Positions 51,377 through 58,709 of a stretch of 64,000 bases of DNA are shown one piece after another. Made by a program: the position numbers and the translations under genes. The notes below the pieces were generated by a model, which saw nothing but the letters and a program-made list of their open reading frames with translations, was not told the DNA's origin and did no database searches. Origin of the DNA: CAZTDU01 sp964617355 (lineage in GTDB: Bacteria > Pseudomonadota > Gammaproteobacteria > Burkholderiales > SG8-39); NCBI GenBank assembly GCA_964617355.1, contig CAZTXP010000037.1:1-64000 (forward strand), given 5' to 3'. Each line of letters begins with the position of its first letter. Positions within the stretch are counted from its first letter, which is position 1.

Positions 51377-51679
51377 TCAGAGCCACCACGTGTAGAAGAA
51401 CACGCGCGGGTCGAAGCGATGCCGCAGCCAGGCGCTGAGCGCGCCGACGGCCGTCGAGACGATCGCGACGACGAGAACCAGCCCGAGCCACGAGTCCAAT
51501 GCGTCGCTCAGCCACAACGTGCGCAGCCGGAGATCCCATTTCATCCAGATCCACACGCCCATGATCGCGCCGAGGATCGCCCCCATCCCGCCGAAGATCG
51601 CGACGTCGTGGCGGCGCTCTCGCTGCTTGTAGGCCTCGGCGGCTTCTTCGCCTGGGGTCACCGAGCTAGCGTCCGTCAA
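51377..51679 (-). CDS. Small two-helix membrane protein
   Basis: A 100-residue protein with helices around AIFGGMGAILGAIMGVWIWM and SWLGLVLVVAIVSTAVGALSAWL. It has a charged N-terminus and ends FYTWWL. Function unknown. Confidence 0.65.
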   Translation of the reverse strand: MTDASSVTPGEEAAEAYKQRERRHDVAIFGGMGAILGAIMGVWIWMKWDLRLRTLWLSDALDSWLGLVLVVAIVSTAVGALSAWLRHRFDPRVFFYTWWL

Positions 51680-51735
51680 TCAGCACGAGAATCAGGATTG
51701 GCAGGGCGACCAGCCCCCCCGAGGGACACGCCTGG

Positions 51736-52251
51736 CTATCGCAGGCGCAACACACTGCCGGCCTTTACGTGGATGTGATGCGTGTCCTCGCGCCCGCGGC
51801 GCGCCGCGACGAAGCGAAGCACGGTATCTTCATTGAAGGACACCGACGCGAGCTCCTGGAAGAACGGGGCACCGAACGTTTGCACGGTTACCGTCGTGCC
51901 GCCCTGCAGCTTCGTGAACTGGGTGCCGAACGAATGTGAATACCAGTCCCAGCTGAAATCGTCCTCGGACCGGCCGGATACCAGCCCGAACCCCGTCAGC
52001 CGGGGTTCACGGAAGACTCGCGCGCCGATCCAGAAGCCCTTTTCGAGTTCTATGGATTTCTCGACGATCTCCATTCCGTCGCGCACGTACGGCTTCGCCA
52101 CGACGTCGGCAATCGAGTAAGTCCTGACCCCACTGGCAATGGACTTCGGACCGTCGCGCTGGAGTTCGAAAATCTCGTAGGCGATCGTCTCGGTCTGTGC
52201 GAACGCCGTCCCCGCGCAGAACGAGGCCAATAGCACGAGCGCTCGAATCAC
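51736..52251 (-). CDS. Exported protein of unknown function
   Basis: A 171-residue protein with signal MIRALVLLASFCAGTAFAQ. The mature part is beta-rich in appearance (IAYEIFELQRDGPKSIASGVRTYSI; WDWYSHSFGTQFTKLQGGTTVTVQTFG). No family recognised. Confidence 0.7.
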   Translation of the reverse strand: MIRALVLLASFCAGTAFAQTETIAYEIFELQRDGPKSIASGVRTYSIADVVAKPYVRDGMEIVEKSIELEKGFWIGARVFREPRLTGFGLVSGRSEDDFSWDWYSHSFGTQFTKLQGGTTVTVQTFGAPFFQELASVSFNEDTVLRFVAARRGREDTHHIHVKAGSVLRLR

Positions 52252-52284
52252 GTGGCTTGACCTTAGCGGAATGCCGGCAAGCGA

Positions 52285-52608
52285 CTACTGCTCGACGACG
52301 AAGGAAATCACGACTTGCCGCGGCGTTTGCTTGAACTCGGCTATGACCGCGGCCTTCGACTTCGCGGCAATGTCCGCTAGCGGCACGTTTGGCGGAATTC
52401 CCATGAATGTCACGGTTACGGAAGTGAGAGATCCGTTATGCCAGTTGAAGCCCGTGGCGGACTTGACCCCCAACGCCTTCTCCAAGCTTTCGGAAACGGC
52501 CTTCGAGTGCGCCACGCCTTCCTTGAGGCTGTCGATCGGGCCGCAACCAGGAAGTACCGCCAACGCGACCAGGAGAACGACGGCACAGGCTTTCATCGGA
52601 GCCCCCAT
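52285..52608 (-). CDS. Small predicted lipoprotein
   Basis: A 107-residue protein with lipobox LPGC after a hydrophobic stretch. It continues GPIDSLKEGVAHSKAVSESLEKALGV and ends with a beta-rich VVISFVVEQ. Function unknown; upstream the next 269 bases show no gene. Confidence 0.7.
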   Translation of the reverse strand: MGAPMKACAVVLLVALAVLPGCGPIDSLKEGVAHSKAVSESLEKALGVKSATGFNWHNGSLTSVTVTFMGIPPNVPLADIAAKSKAAVIAEFKQTPRQVVISFVVEQ

Positions 52609-52877
52609 TCGAAGCGAGAGGTAACGAGATCAGGCCAAGCCTCGGCCAGTTCGACCCTGCGTCGGCAAGCATATAGGCGCCGATGAAAAGATTCACTGGT
52701 ACAAATCACCATCGGCCGGACTTTGGTCTCCGTCCATCAGGCGGCTTTCGGAACCCGTCACGGCTGATTCCTGAGGCACGTCGCGTAGAAGGGCGACTGC
52801 GCCACGCCCTATCTAGAACAACGTCGACGCCGCGCGCGAATGCTGTGTCCGGGCCGACGATATCGAAGCATCCATGG

Positions 52878-53327
52878 TCATGCCGGATCCCGCGTGTACA
52901 CGATGAACCCAAGATGCTTCGCCACCTTGTCGTACAGCGCGCGCCCGGCCACGTTGCCGACCTGCGTCTGCCAGTACACCCGCTGCGCGCCCGCGGCCCG
53001 CGCCTCCGCGTACACGCCCTCGATCAGCGCCCGCCCGACACCGGCGCCACGACGATCCGGGCGAGTGAAGAGATCCTGCAGGTAGCAGACCGGCTCGATC
53101 TTCGTCGTGCTGCGATGGAAGAGATAGTGCACGAGGCCCACCAGCCGCCCCTCCGACTCCGCCACCAGCGCGAACACCGGCTCCGCCGGATCGAAGAACC
53201 GCTCCCACGTCGCCGCCGTGATCGCCTCCGGCAGCGCCGTCTCCCCGGCGCGGCCGTAGAACGCGTTGTAGCCGTCCCAGAGGGGGCGCCACTCGGAGTA
53301 GTCAGCGCGGGCGATAGATCGGATCAC
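52878..53327 (-). CDS. GNAT-family N-acetyltransferase
   Basis: A 149-residue acetyltransferase. The acetyl-CoA loop is RPDRRGAGVGRALIEGVYAEARA, and the closing ALYDKVAKHLGFIVYTRD is typical. It starts at a GTG overlapping the stop of the upstream cassette-like gene (GTGA), which couples a GC-rich chromosomal gene to the AT-richer array. Confidence 0.88.
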   Translation of the reverse strand: MIRSIARADYSEWRPLWDGYNAFYGRAGETALPEAITAATWERFFDPAEPVFALVAESEGRLVGLVHYLFHRSTTKIEPVCYLQDLFTRPDRRGAGVGRALIEGVYAEARAAGAQRVYWQTQVGNVAGRALYDKVAKHLGFIVYTRDPA

Positions 53328-53914
53328 GATGGAAGCAGGCCGTTGTCTGAGGAACGTTCAACTCCGCCAATCGAAGCCCCTGCAGCGATGGGTTGGGCCT
53401 GAGCTTCGAGAGTACGAACCAACATCCCTGCGCCAGTTAGCTGCCCGAGGAGAATTGCGATGTCCGATCGAAACCTCTCCGCCATGGCCTCCCTATCGCT
53501 TGGGTCAATCTCAGGATCGTTAAGCAACGGCGCCAATTCCTTGCGAAGGCTCAGAAACCGAATGACACGATCCCTAAGCTTGGGGCTATCAAGTTTATGC
53601 GCCAGATCGTTCCGTATCGAGTTCAAGGCGTCGATTAGTGGCCACAGGCCCGTCCATACAATGTGTCCAGAAAGCGCCCGCGCGACCCTCGCTTTGACGA
53701 AGAAGCCGATCTCGATTCCGTTCAGGTGTTCTGGTTGTCTACAGTAGAAGCGGATCAGATCATCGAGCGCCTCGTCTGCGAGCAGATGCCCTTTCAGGGC
53801 TATGAGGATGAGGTCCTTTCCAAGGGGCAAATGCGTCCGTACCCGCTCAATGCGAATCTCCGCTTCCGCATCGATCTGAAGTGGAACCCTGTCAGACACT
53901 GATTTCAGGTCCAA
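53324..53914 (-). CDS. Cassette gene: HEPN-like protein
   Basis: A 196-residue helical protein with NSIRNDLAHKLDSPKLRDRV. The RNDLAH stretch fits the R-x4-H motif of HEPN ribonucleases and of DUF4145-like relatives. It starts at a TTG that lies inside the R' core (GTTGGAC) of the preceding attC candidate, as expected for a cassette-borne gene. It has no convincing attC of its own; its stop overlaps the GNAT gene. Confidence 0.6.
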   Translation of the reverse strand: MDLKSVSDRVPLQIDAEAEIRIERVRTHLPLGKDLILIALKGHLLADEALDDLIRFYCRQPEHLNGIEIGFFVKARVARALSGHIVWTGLWPLIDALNSIRNDLAHKLDSPKLRDRVIRFLSLRKELAPLLNDPEIDPSDREAMAERFRSDIAILLGQLTGAGMLVRTLEAQAQPIAAGASIGGVERSSDNGLLPS

Positions 53915-54013
53915 CGTCCACGGCCGCCAGCGCGCGCAAGGTGTGACGACTCACGATGTACGTCGCTCGCACGCACGTCCGAGTGGGTCGTGTTGCTAAA
54001 CCGCAGGTTCAGT
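53909..54013 (-). repeat. Weak attC candidate F
   Basis: R' GTTGGAC (53915-53909) agrees with GTTRRRY. A possible R'' ACTGAAC (54013-54007) is one base off RYYYAAC. The inner stem is poor. Size 105 bp. Listed because it lies exactly between two cassette genes. Confidence 0.35.
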
Positions 54014-54030
54014 CGCCTCTGGCTCATAGC

Positions 54031-54393
54031 TCAGCGCGGCTCGCGCCAACCATTAAGTCGTCCGCCGAGGAAGTCCGCACTACCGCCCCTGGGGTAAGTC
54101 CACAAGGTTAGAGACGAGCTGGCATCGACCCTCTGTGGTTCGCCCAAGATGGAACGCACGTCGCTCTCCGTCATTCCGCGCCTAAGGGAGCGCCAGCTCT
54201 CCATTTGCCGCCAGCCGTCCGACTGACCAGGCACGGGCTTAGGGGCACTAGAGGGAGACGCGGGATACGTACCTTGCTTCTCAAGTTGCTCTACGCGACG
54301 TTCAAGGTCGCGAACGCGATCATCGAGGGACTGCGCAGACGCTACGGCGCAGAACACCGTGCCCAGAACGATGCCAGCTAGACGCTCAATCAT
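54031..54393 (-). CDS. Cassette gene: exported coiled-coil protein with BamE/SmpA-like end
   Basis: A 120-residue protein with signal MIERLAGIVLGTVFCAVASAQ, then a short coiled coil (DDRVRDLERRVEQLEKQ) and a Pro/Ser linker. The C-terminal domain reads SLRRGMTESDVRSILGEPQRVDA...LWTYP, the G-M-T-x-x-x-V-x-x-x-L-G-x-P pattern of BamE/SmpA folds. Located between two attC-like sites. Confidence 0.65.
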   Translation of the reverse strand: MIERLAGIVLGTVFCAVASAQSLDDRVRDLERRVEQLEKQGTYPASPSSAPKPVPGQSDGWRQMESWRSLRRGMTESDVRSILGEPQRVDASSSLTLWTYPRGGSADFLGGRLNGWREPR

Positions 54394-54414
54394 CCTGAAC
54401 CCCCGTTCTATGCA

Positions 54415-54513
54415 GCTTAACGTTCGCCATGACCGGATGCCGGCGCGCAAAGCGCGACGAGTACCCAAGAGCGGCTACACTTTTGTGCGCTCCGGTAGAT
54501 TGCCGGGTTATGC
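54415..54513 (-). repeat. attC candidate E
   Basis: R'' GCATAAC (54513-54507) and R' GTTAAGC (54421-54415) are complementary at six of seven positions, and R' fits GTTRRRY. A stem ACCGGA/TCCGGT sits nearly symmetrically about nine bases inside each end. Size 99 bp. Confidence 0.6.
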
Positions 54514-55110
54514 CGCCGTTTCATAGGTCGACCTATAGGCCTCCCGTAGTTTGATCGCGAGATCGTTAGATTTGACCACCGATGCAATTCCTACCCCTGC
54601 CAGCAACGACAGCGTCGCGGATGACGTGAGCAGACCGGCGACATGCGCCGGTTTGTAGCTCTGAACAATCTCGTCCCTTGTAGTTCTCGCCATTACTTGA
54701 ATGATTCCACCGTGAGTGAAGTCACAGAGATTCCGCCACAACTTGCTCTTCATCCTCCGGAGCTCGCCACGGGTGAAAGCCTCCCGCGCTTCCAGTTGCT
54801 GGATCAAAACTCCTGATTTAGGCGGCTCAGAACCCCGGAGGAAGTTGGCGATCTCTCGGTCCGACGCACAGAGGTGATACCACGCCCCTCGCAGGTACGC
54901 CTCAAACTCTGGGCGGAAAAGTGCGAAGGCCGATCCGCATAGGTCATGCTCAACTAAGGTGTGAATTGCAGTGTAGTGCTCAATAGCCAGATGATGCAGT
55001 GACGCTGACACACGGGCCCGGTTCGTTGTGGAGAAACTGACGCCGTCGATCAATGACGTCGACTCCATCATCCAACGTAGCGACTTTTTGAATGCGTCGT
55101 CAAGCGGCAT
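54508..55110 (-). CDS. Cassette gene: DUF6988-like protein
   Basis: A 200-residue protein. SASLHHLAIEHYTAIHTLVEHDLCGSAFALFRPEFEAYLRGAWYH and LCDFTHGGIIQVMARTT match, from memory, a proteobacterial family of unknown function (DUF6988). The ATG lies three bases after the R' core of attC candidate D. The R-x-x-x-x-W-Y-H and THGG elements recall HEPN-like helical proteins but no motif is certain. Confidence 0.65.
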   Translation of the reverse strand: MPLDDAFKKSLRWMMESTSLIDGVSFSTTNRARVSASLHHLAIEHYTAIHTLVEHDLCGSAFALFRPEFEAYLRGAWYHLCASDREIANFLRGSEPPKSGVLIQQLEAREAFTRGELRRMKSKLWRNLCDFTHGGIIQVMARTTRDEIVQSYKPAHVAGLLTSSATLSLLAGVGIASVVKSNDLAIKLREAYRSTYETAA

Positions 55111-55112
55111 AG

Positions 55113-55169
55113 CGTCAACGCTGAGGCGCGCGCCGGTCTTTGCGCGTCGCCTCCGACGCTCTATTGGCG
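55113..55169 (-). repeat. attC candidate D
   Basis: R'' CGCCAAT (55169-55163) and R' GTTGACG (55119-55113) are complementary at five of seven bases. An inner stem GAGGCG/CGCCTC is perfect. Size 57 bp, the usual minimum length of attC. Core bases are degenerate. Confidence 0.5.
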
Positions 55170-55988
55170 TGTACTTTGACTAGAGGCTGCCGCGAGTGCA
55201 TCACCGAACACCTGAGCGTAGTCCACGTCGAAGGGCTTTGAGACGACAACGAGTTTCCCGGAACCACTAAGATCCTCCAGTAAGGCCTTTGCTGCTTCGT
55301 GATCGATGGGAAGGGGAATCCTCCCAGGGCTTTCGATGTGCGCGGAGTGCGCGAGCCCTGCCGCATAATCCGCCAGCAGAAGTAGAGGCTCTTCCTCCTC
55401 AGTTGCCACGAGAACCTCGCGAGTCTCGAATCTGAAGCCACGCTCTGCCATGCGGGGTTGATGGCGATCACTCCGTTCAAAAAAATATCTGAACGCAGAA
55501 AGATTCTCCTCGCCCTGAATGTCCGAATCGCACACTATCGTTCGCTCGACAATTTCCAGCCCCCGGTAGTCGAGAATGCGGGTTCCCCGGCTAACCTTCA
55601 CCGCGTGACCGAGCGCAATCCCGTATGCATGCGCGAGAAGGCCGAAGAGAGCGACGTTCGCAGGCTTAACGAAGCCTGCCGGCTTACCGTCCTGCGCAAC
55701 GATAGCGTCCTGGAGAGGCTTTGCGGCATCCCAAAATTCAGGCCAGCGTTCCGGGTCTTTGGTCATTGAAACAACTGCGACTGATGCTGCCCCGGCCATC
55801 AGCTTGACTGCAGCGTGTGCGTGCTCCATGCCGCAATCGCGCCACTTCGGAAGTTTGCGAACGTGATCTCGAATCGCTTCTGCACGCGCACTGTGAATGG
55901 CTACCGCTGCCCCTGTCATGCGATCACTTCCGGCGCTGGCTCTGGACCGGCGGCCTGCGATGTCGGCAACTATCGTGTAACGGCTCAT
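55161..55988 (-). CDS. Cassette gene: unknown protein, DUF3800-like
   Basis: A 275-residue protein. It begins MSRYTIVADIAGRRS with an acidic residue in the first strand, has VVCDSDIQGEENLSAFRYFFERSD in the middle and LLLADYAAGLAHSAHIES near the end. The LADYxAG element recalls DUF3800 (RNase H-like) proteins, but the match is weak. It is flanked by attC candidates C and D. Confidence 0.5.
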   Translation of the reverse strand: MSRYTIVADIAGRRSRASAGSDRMTGAAVAIHSARAEAIRDHVRKLPKWRDCGMEHAHAAVKLMAGAASVAVVSMTKDPERWPEFWDAAKPLQDAIVAQDGKPAGFVKPANVALFGLLAHAYGIALGHAVKVSRGTRILDYRGLEIVERTIVCDSDIQGEENLSAFRYFFERSDRHQPRMAERGFRFETREVLVATEEEEPLLLLADYAAGLAHSAHIESPGRIPLPIDHEAAKALLEDLSGSGKLVVVSKPFDVDYAQVFGDALAAASSQSTRQ

Positions 55989-56001
55989 CGCATGTTGTGC
56001 A

Positions 56002-56082
56002 CTCTAACTTTTCGCTTTTGCCGCGCGGCGCGATCGGCGGAGCCGAAGGCGTAACGCGTCGAGCAATAACGCGGCGTTAGAT
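56002..56082 (-). repeat. attC candidate C
   Basis: R'' ATCTAAC (56082-56076) fits RYYYAAC exactly. R' GTTAGAG (56008-56002) fits GTTRRRY except the last base, and the two are complementary at six positions. An inner arm pair GTTATTGC / GCTTTTGC follows five-base spacers. Size 81 bp, directly after the stop of one cassette gene. Confidence 0.75.
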
Positions 56083-56083
56083 C

Positions 56084-56383
56084 TCATGATCCCTTCTTCC
56101 ATTTGTTGGCCGGAATCCACCTCTCCTCTTCCTCAAGGAATTTGAATAGGTCGTCATACTCGTTGGAGCCGGACGTCGTTTGATCCTCTACGCTGCAAAA
56201 GAAGCACTGCTCCTCGGGACGCCATACGACTTGAGTTATGCCGCGTGATGTGAACTGGGATGTCTCGATGCCGAGCTCAACAAATGGTGCAAATGGGAGT
56301 TCCAGCTTGCGAAAGAACGACATTCCGTGCTGCTTGCGCTCGGAATCCTTCCATAGCGACACAGTAAGCACAACGGTGTACAA
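56084..56383 (-). CDS. Cassette gene: small unknown protein
   Basis: A 99-residue protein starting at a TTG four bases after the R' core of attC candidate B. It contains SERKQHGMSFFRKLELPFAPFVELGIET and ITQVVWRPEEQCFFCSVED and ends with a Lys-rich tail. No family recognised. The gene nearly fills its cassette. Confidence 0.55.
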   Translation of the reverse strand: MYTVVLTVSLWKDSERKQHGMSFFRKLELPFAPFVELGIETSQFTSRGITQVVWRPEEQCFFCSVEDQTTSGSNEYDDLFKFLEEEERWIPANKWKKGS

Positions 56384-56386
56384 GAT

Positions 56387-56467
56387 GTCTAACGTCCCGG
56401 GTGTGGCGCAAAGCGCGCATAGCGCAGCGGTGCGCGAAATTGGTCAACTGCCAGCCGGCTGTTAGAT
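56387..56467 (-). repeat. attC candidate B
   Basis: R'' ATCTAAC (56467-56461) and R' GTTAGAC (56393-56387) both fit the attC consensus exactly and are complementary at six of seven bases. The centre is a GC-rich imperfect palindrome with repeated GCGC arms. Size 81 bp. Confidence 0.75.
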
Positions 56468-56920
56468 CTCACCCAGCCACCTGCGAATCAGCCTGTAGGA
56501 GCCAGATGTTGCCTCACGAAGCGGTGTGATCGTGGCTGTCATTACCAGATGCTCCCACTCACGCGCATTGGTGACGAAGTCTCCGTAGTAACGCACCTCG
56601 TCGACAGGGCGGAAATGTCGGAACCATACTCCAAGTTCTGGCGCTGTGGCCCGGATGTAGTTGTAGGGTCCTGAGATTCGCGCAAGTGCAAACGGAAAGT
56701 GGTGTGTGAAGAGAAGGACCCGGTCGCCCACATCCATCTCATGTGCAAACGCCCAGTAATTGCGTTGATTTGTAGGGAGTGCTTCCTGCCTAACCGTCAT
56801 TAGATCAGGAACGTCTTCCTCAAAGTCCAAGCCTATATATCCCGAAGTCAAGCTTTCCACCGTGTGCTTGATCGCACCCTCAGACTCACTTGGGTGCAGT
56901 TGCATTCGCCAGTAGGTCAC
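56462..56920 (-). CDS. Cassette gene: EVE/PUA-like protein
   Basis: A 152-residue protein. It opens YWRMQLHPSESEGA and has WAFAHEMDVGDRVLLFTHHFPFALARISGPYNY, the arrangement of an EVE/PUA-type barrel (W-x-x-x-x-E-M-x-x-G-D-x-V-x-x-Y/F). Related domains recognise modified bases and are often attached to restriction systems. The call is from pattern only. Its stop lies in attC candidate B. Confidence 0.55.
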   Translation of the reverse strand: MTYWRMQLHPSESEGAIKHTVESLTSGYIGLDFEEDVPDLMTVRQEALPTNQRNYWAFAHEMDVGDRVLLFTHHFPFALARISGPYNYIRATAPELGVWFRHFRPVDEVRYYGDFVTNAREWEHLVMTATITPLREATSGSYRLIRRWLGEI

Positions 56921-56954
56921 TGTGTCTCCGATCGCGCGATAGCTTTGCTGTGAG

Positions 56955-57014
56955 GTCTAACGTGTCGTTCAGCGGCGCTCGCTCGCGAGGGGCCGCTGCA
57001 ACGGATTCTTGAGG
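56955..57014 (-). repeat. attC candidate A
   Basis: R' GTTAGAC (56961-56955) fits the consensus. Ten-base arms GTTCAGCGGC (56967-56976) and GCCGCTGCAAC (56992-57002) pair with one extrahelical base, a hallmark of attC. R'' is degenerate (57014-57008) and lies within the end of the preceding gene. Size 60 bp. Confidence 0.7.
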
Positions 57015-57760
57015 GCGTCACCTTCCTGAACAATCAAGGCTGGTGGCGCCGCATACAGCAAAGATCGCAGAATCGGCCCACGAAAGCCCGTCTTCTCCCG
57101 GATTCGCACCTTTAATGCATCTACGTCGGGTTCAGGCATTCGAGGGTCTATCATGATCTGATCGATAAATGCATAAGGGTCGACGCTGTAACAGTACAAG
57201 TCGCCAACCGTTTCTGCGGCACTGTGCTGGAAGTAAAGAAGCCTTACTTCGCGCTCGTGTTTGAATGCCGGTCTCTTGACTAAGAGGGTTTCCGCTGAGA
57301 CTCGCGCCCGCAGTCGGTGCGCCCCTGGGAACCAGCTGCTAGCGAATGCGCTAAGCCGTCTGCTGGGGAGGTATCGAACCTTGCCGATAAACGCCTGGAT
57401 CTGCGCATAGTCTCCAAGCACTGTGCTGAGACTCTCTGCCAACGTTTGGATAGTCGAACGTATGCGAATTGCGCTTCGATTGGGGGAGTAGATGCGCCAA
57501 ATTGCATCTGAGGACGATTGCAGGGTCCAGCATTGACCGTAGAACTGATCGTGAAAAGAGAACTGCGCGAGCTGTCCTGTCTCCAGTCTGATGCGAGCGC
57601 GCAGAATGAAGTTTTCAAAAGGGTCATCCCACTTCCTAGGCTTGACTAGAACGTTCTGTCGGTTCTCAAACAGTTCAAAGAGTCGCTCCACTGGAACAAT
57701 TCGATAGATATGCCGAGATCGCATGGCTCTCGGTATCTCAATGTAGTTGTCGTCATCCAT
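56969..57760 (-). CDS. Cassette gene: DUF2971-like protein
   Basis: A 263-residue protein. HIYRIVPVERLFELFENRQNVLVKPRKWDDPFENF near the N-terminus and FYGQCWTL...DAIWRIYS follow the DUF2971 pattern (K-P-x-x-W-x-D-P-F-E; C-W-x-x...W). FKHEREVRLLYF near residue 190 is also typical. Function unknown; the family occurs in defence and mobile contexts. The stop codon and last ten codons lie inside attC candidate A. Confidence 0.7.
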   Translation of the reverse strand: MDDDNYIEIPRAMRSRHIYRIVPVERLFELFENRQNVLVKPRKWDDPFENFILRARIRLETGQLAQFSFHDQFYGQCWTLQSSSDAIWRIYSPNRSAIRIRSTIQTLAESLSTVLGDYAQIQAFIGKVRYLPSRRLSAFASSWFPGAHRLRARVSAETLLVKRPAFKHEREVRLLYFQHSAAETVGDLYCYSVDPYAFIDQIMIDPRMPEPDVDALKVRIREKTGFRGPILRSLLYAAPPALIVQEGDALKNPLQRPLASERR

Positions 57761-57780
57761 CGCCCGAGGTTCAGCGTCGC

Positions 57781-57859
57781 GCCCAACGTTGTATAGATCG
57801 CCTAGCAGTCGGGATGCAATCCGACTGATCTAGCGAGTCTGTCCGATTCCGCATTGGAA
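57781..57859 (-). repeat. attC candidate A0, first site of the array
   Basis: R' GTTGGGC (57787-57781) fits GTTRRRY; R'' TTCCAAT (57859-57853) is degenerate. The centre (57798-57836) is a long imperfect hairpin with TCGC/GCGA outer arms and a perfect CAGTCGG/CCGACTG inner arm. Size 79 bp, ending 21 bases upstream of the DUF2971-like gene. Confidence 0.55.
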
Positions 57860-58175
57860 TCAAGTGCAAACGAACATCTCCCGGAATCATCTGGTCCTGT
57901 CCAACGCTGTTCGTCAGGATTTCATTCGCCGAATCAGCCTTCTACACCCGCGCGGGTGGTCTCGCGCCAGCGCAATGTGCGAAAGCGCACCGGTTTCCCC
58001 CTTCGCCCCCGCCGCGCGCGACGCGGCGCGCCGGGAAAGAAGGCGAGGATTGTCCGAGCCCTGAGCGGCCCTTGCGAGGGGCGAGTTCCGCAGCCGCCCG
58101 GCGCGTCGCGGCGCGCGTGGTGCCCGTCGCGCCGGCAGGCGCGGCGGCGGGGGCGCAGGGGCGTGCTTTCCGGGC

Positions 58176-58233
58176 GTCACCTGCTTTGCACGAGCAAAGG
58201 AGGTGACCGCAGGTGCGGGGCGCGCAGCCCCGC
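58176..58233. terminator. Double hairpin downstream of the PPK2 operon; possible dispersed repeat
   Basis: First hairpin: 14-base arms 58176-58189 and 58194-58207 with one mismatch and a 4-base loop. Second: 7-bp arms GCGGGGC (58215-58221) and GCCCCGC (58227-58233). They lie 30-90 bases beyond the stop at 58263 on the minus strand. No T-tract. The first resembles, from memory, intergenic palindromes scattered in betaproteobacterial genomes. Confidence 0.5.
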
Positions 58234-58262
58234 GTAGCGAAGCGCGCAGCGCGAGAGCGCGC

Positions 58263-58709
58263 CTACTCCAGTTCCCGCAGCTTGATGCCTTCCATGTTCT
58301 GCACGATCGGCTTCCCGCCGGCGCAGAGCACCGAAGCCTCCTCGCGGCCGTTGATGACGACCGTCACCCCGCCGCCATCCGGATGCTTGTCGTCCAGCCG
58401 GTCCATGCCCCAGAAGACGTCGTAGACGGTATTGCCGTTGGGCACCTGCACGGAATACGAGATGCTGCGCCCGATGCCCTTCCACTGGCGCGTGGACGCA
58501 TCCTTGCGCAAGGCGCGCACCACGATCTCCGGCTTCCTGCCCGGCACGCCGAACGAATAGTCGATCGTCTTGCCGGAGTCGCAGACCTCGATCTGCTTGC
58601 CGCGCGAGGTGAGGCACGAGAAGACCGTCTCCGTGCCCTTCTCGCACGCGGCGAGCGCGAGCGACGGCCCGAGCGCGACCGCGGCCGCGACCACCCACCG
58701 AGCGATCAA
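58263..58709 (-). CDS. Exported protein of unknown function
   Basis: A 148-residue protein with signal LIARWVVAAAVALGPSLALAAC. The mature part includes TVFSCLTSRGKQIEVCDSGKTIDYSFG and WGMDRLDD, with four cysteines that could form disulfides. The start is a TTG overlapping the PPK2 stop (TTGA). No family recognised. Confidence 0.7.
   Translation of the reverse strand: MIARWVVAAAVALGPSLALAACEKGTETVFSCLTSRGKQIEVCDSGKTIDYSFGVPGRKPEIVVRALRKDASTRQWKGIGRSISYSVQVPNGNTVYDVFWGMDRLDDKHPDGGGVTVVINGREEASVLCAGGKPIVQNMEGIKLRELE

Larger units (their letters stand above)
57761..58262. other. Gene-poor segment at the array boundary
   Basis: About 500 bases without a credible gene. The left part (to about 57905) is moderately AT-rich and contains attC candidate A0 and a GTTGGAC core at 57905-57899. 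The right part is extremely GC-rich with several hairpins. No integrase gene, attI or transposase is visible. Short open frames here are shadows of GC bias. Confidence 0.7.

Noticed and set aside
52609..52877. Possible small gene between the lipoprotein and the GNAT.
   Set aside because: Only GC-biased short frames without ribosome sites; nothing convincing seen.
53356..53398. Possible extra attC (GCCCAAC and GTTGAAC) inside the end of the HEPN-like gene.
   Set aside because: Only 43 bp long and without inner arms, below the size of known attC sites.
57914..58180. Short open frames of 60-130 codons in the GC-rich block.
   Set aside because: Arg/Pro/Ala-rich composition, no ribosome site and no domain; likely noncoding.
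58194..58220. Resemblance to the complement of the 16S rRNA 3' end (AAAGGAGGTGA...CCGCAGG).
   Set aside because: The match is short and interrupted, explained by the hairpin arm; no other rRNA sequence is nearby.
57781..58709. Search for an integron integrase or attI next to the cassette array.
   Set aside because: No tyrosine-recombinase frame on either strand; the array therefore appears to lack its integrase.
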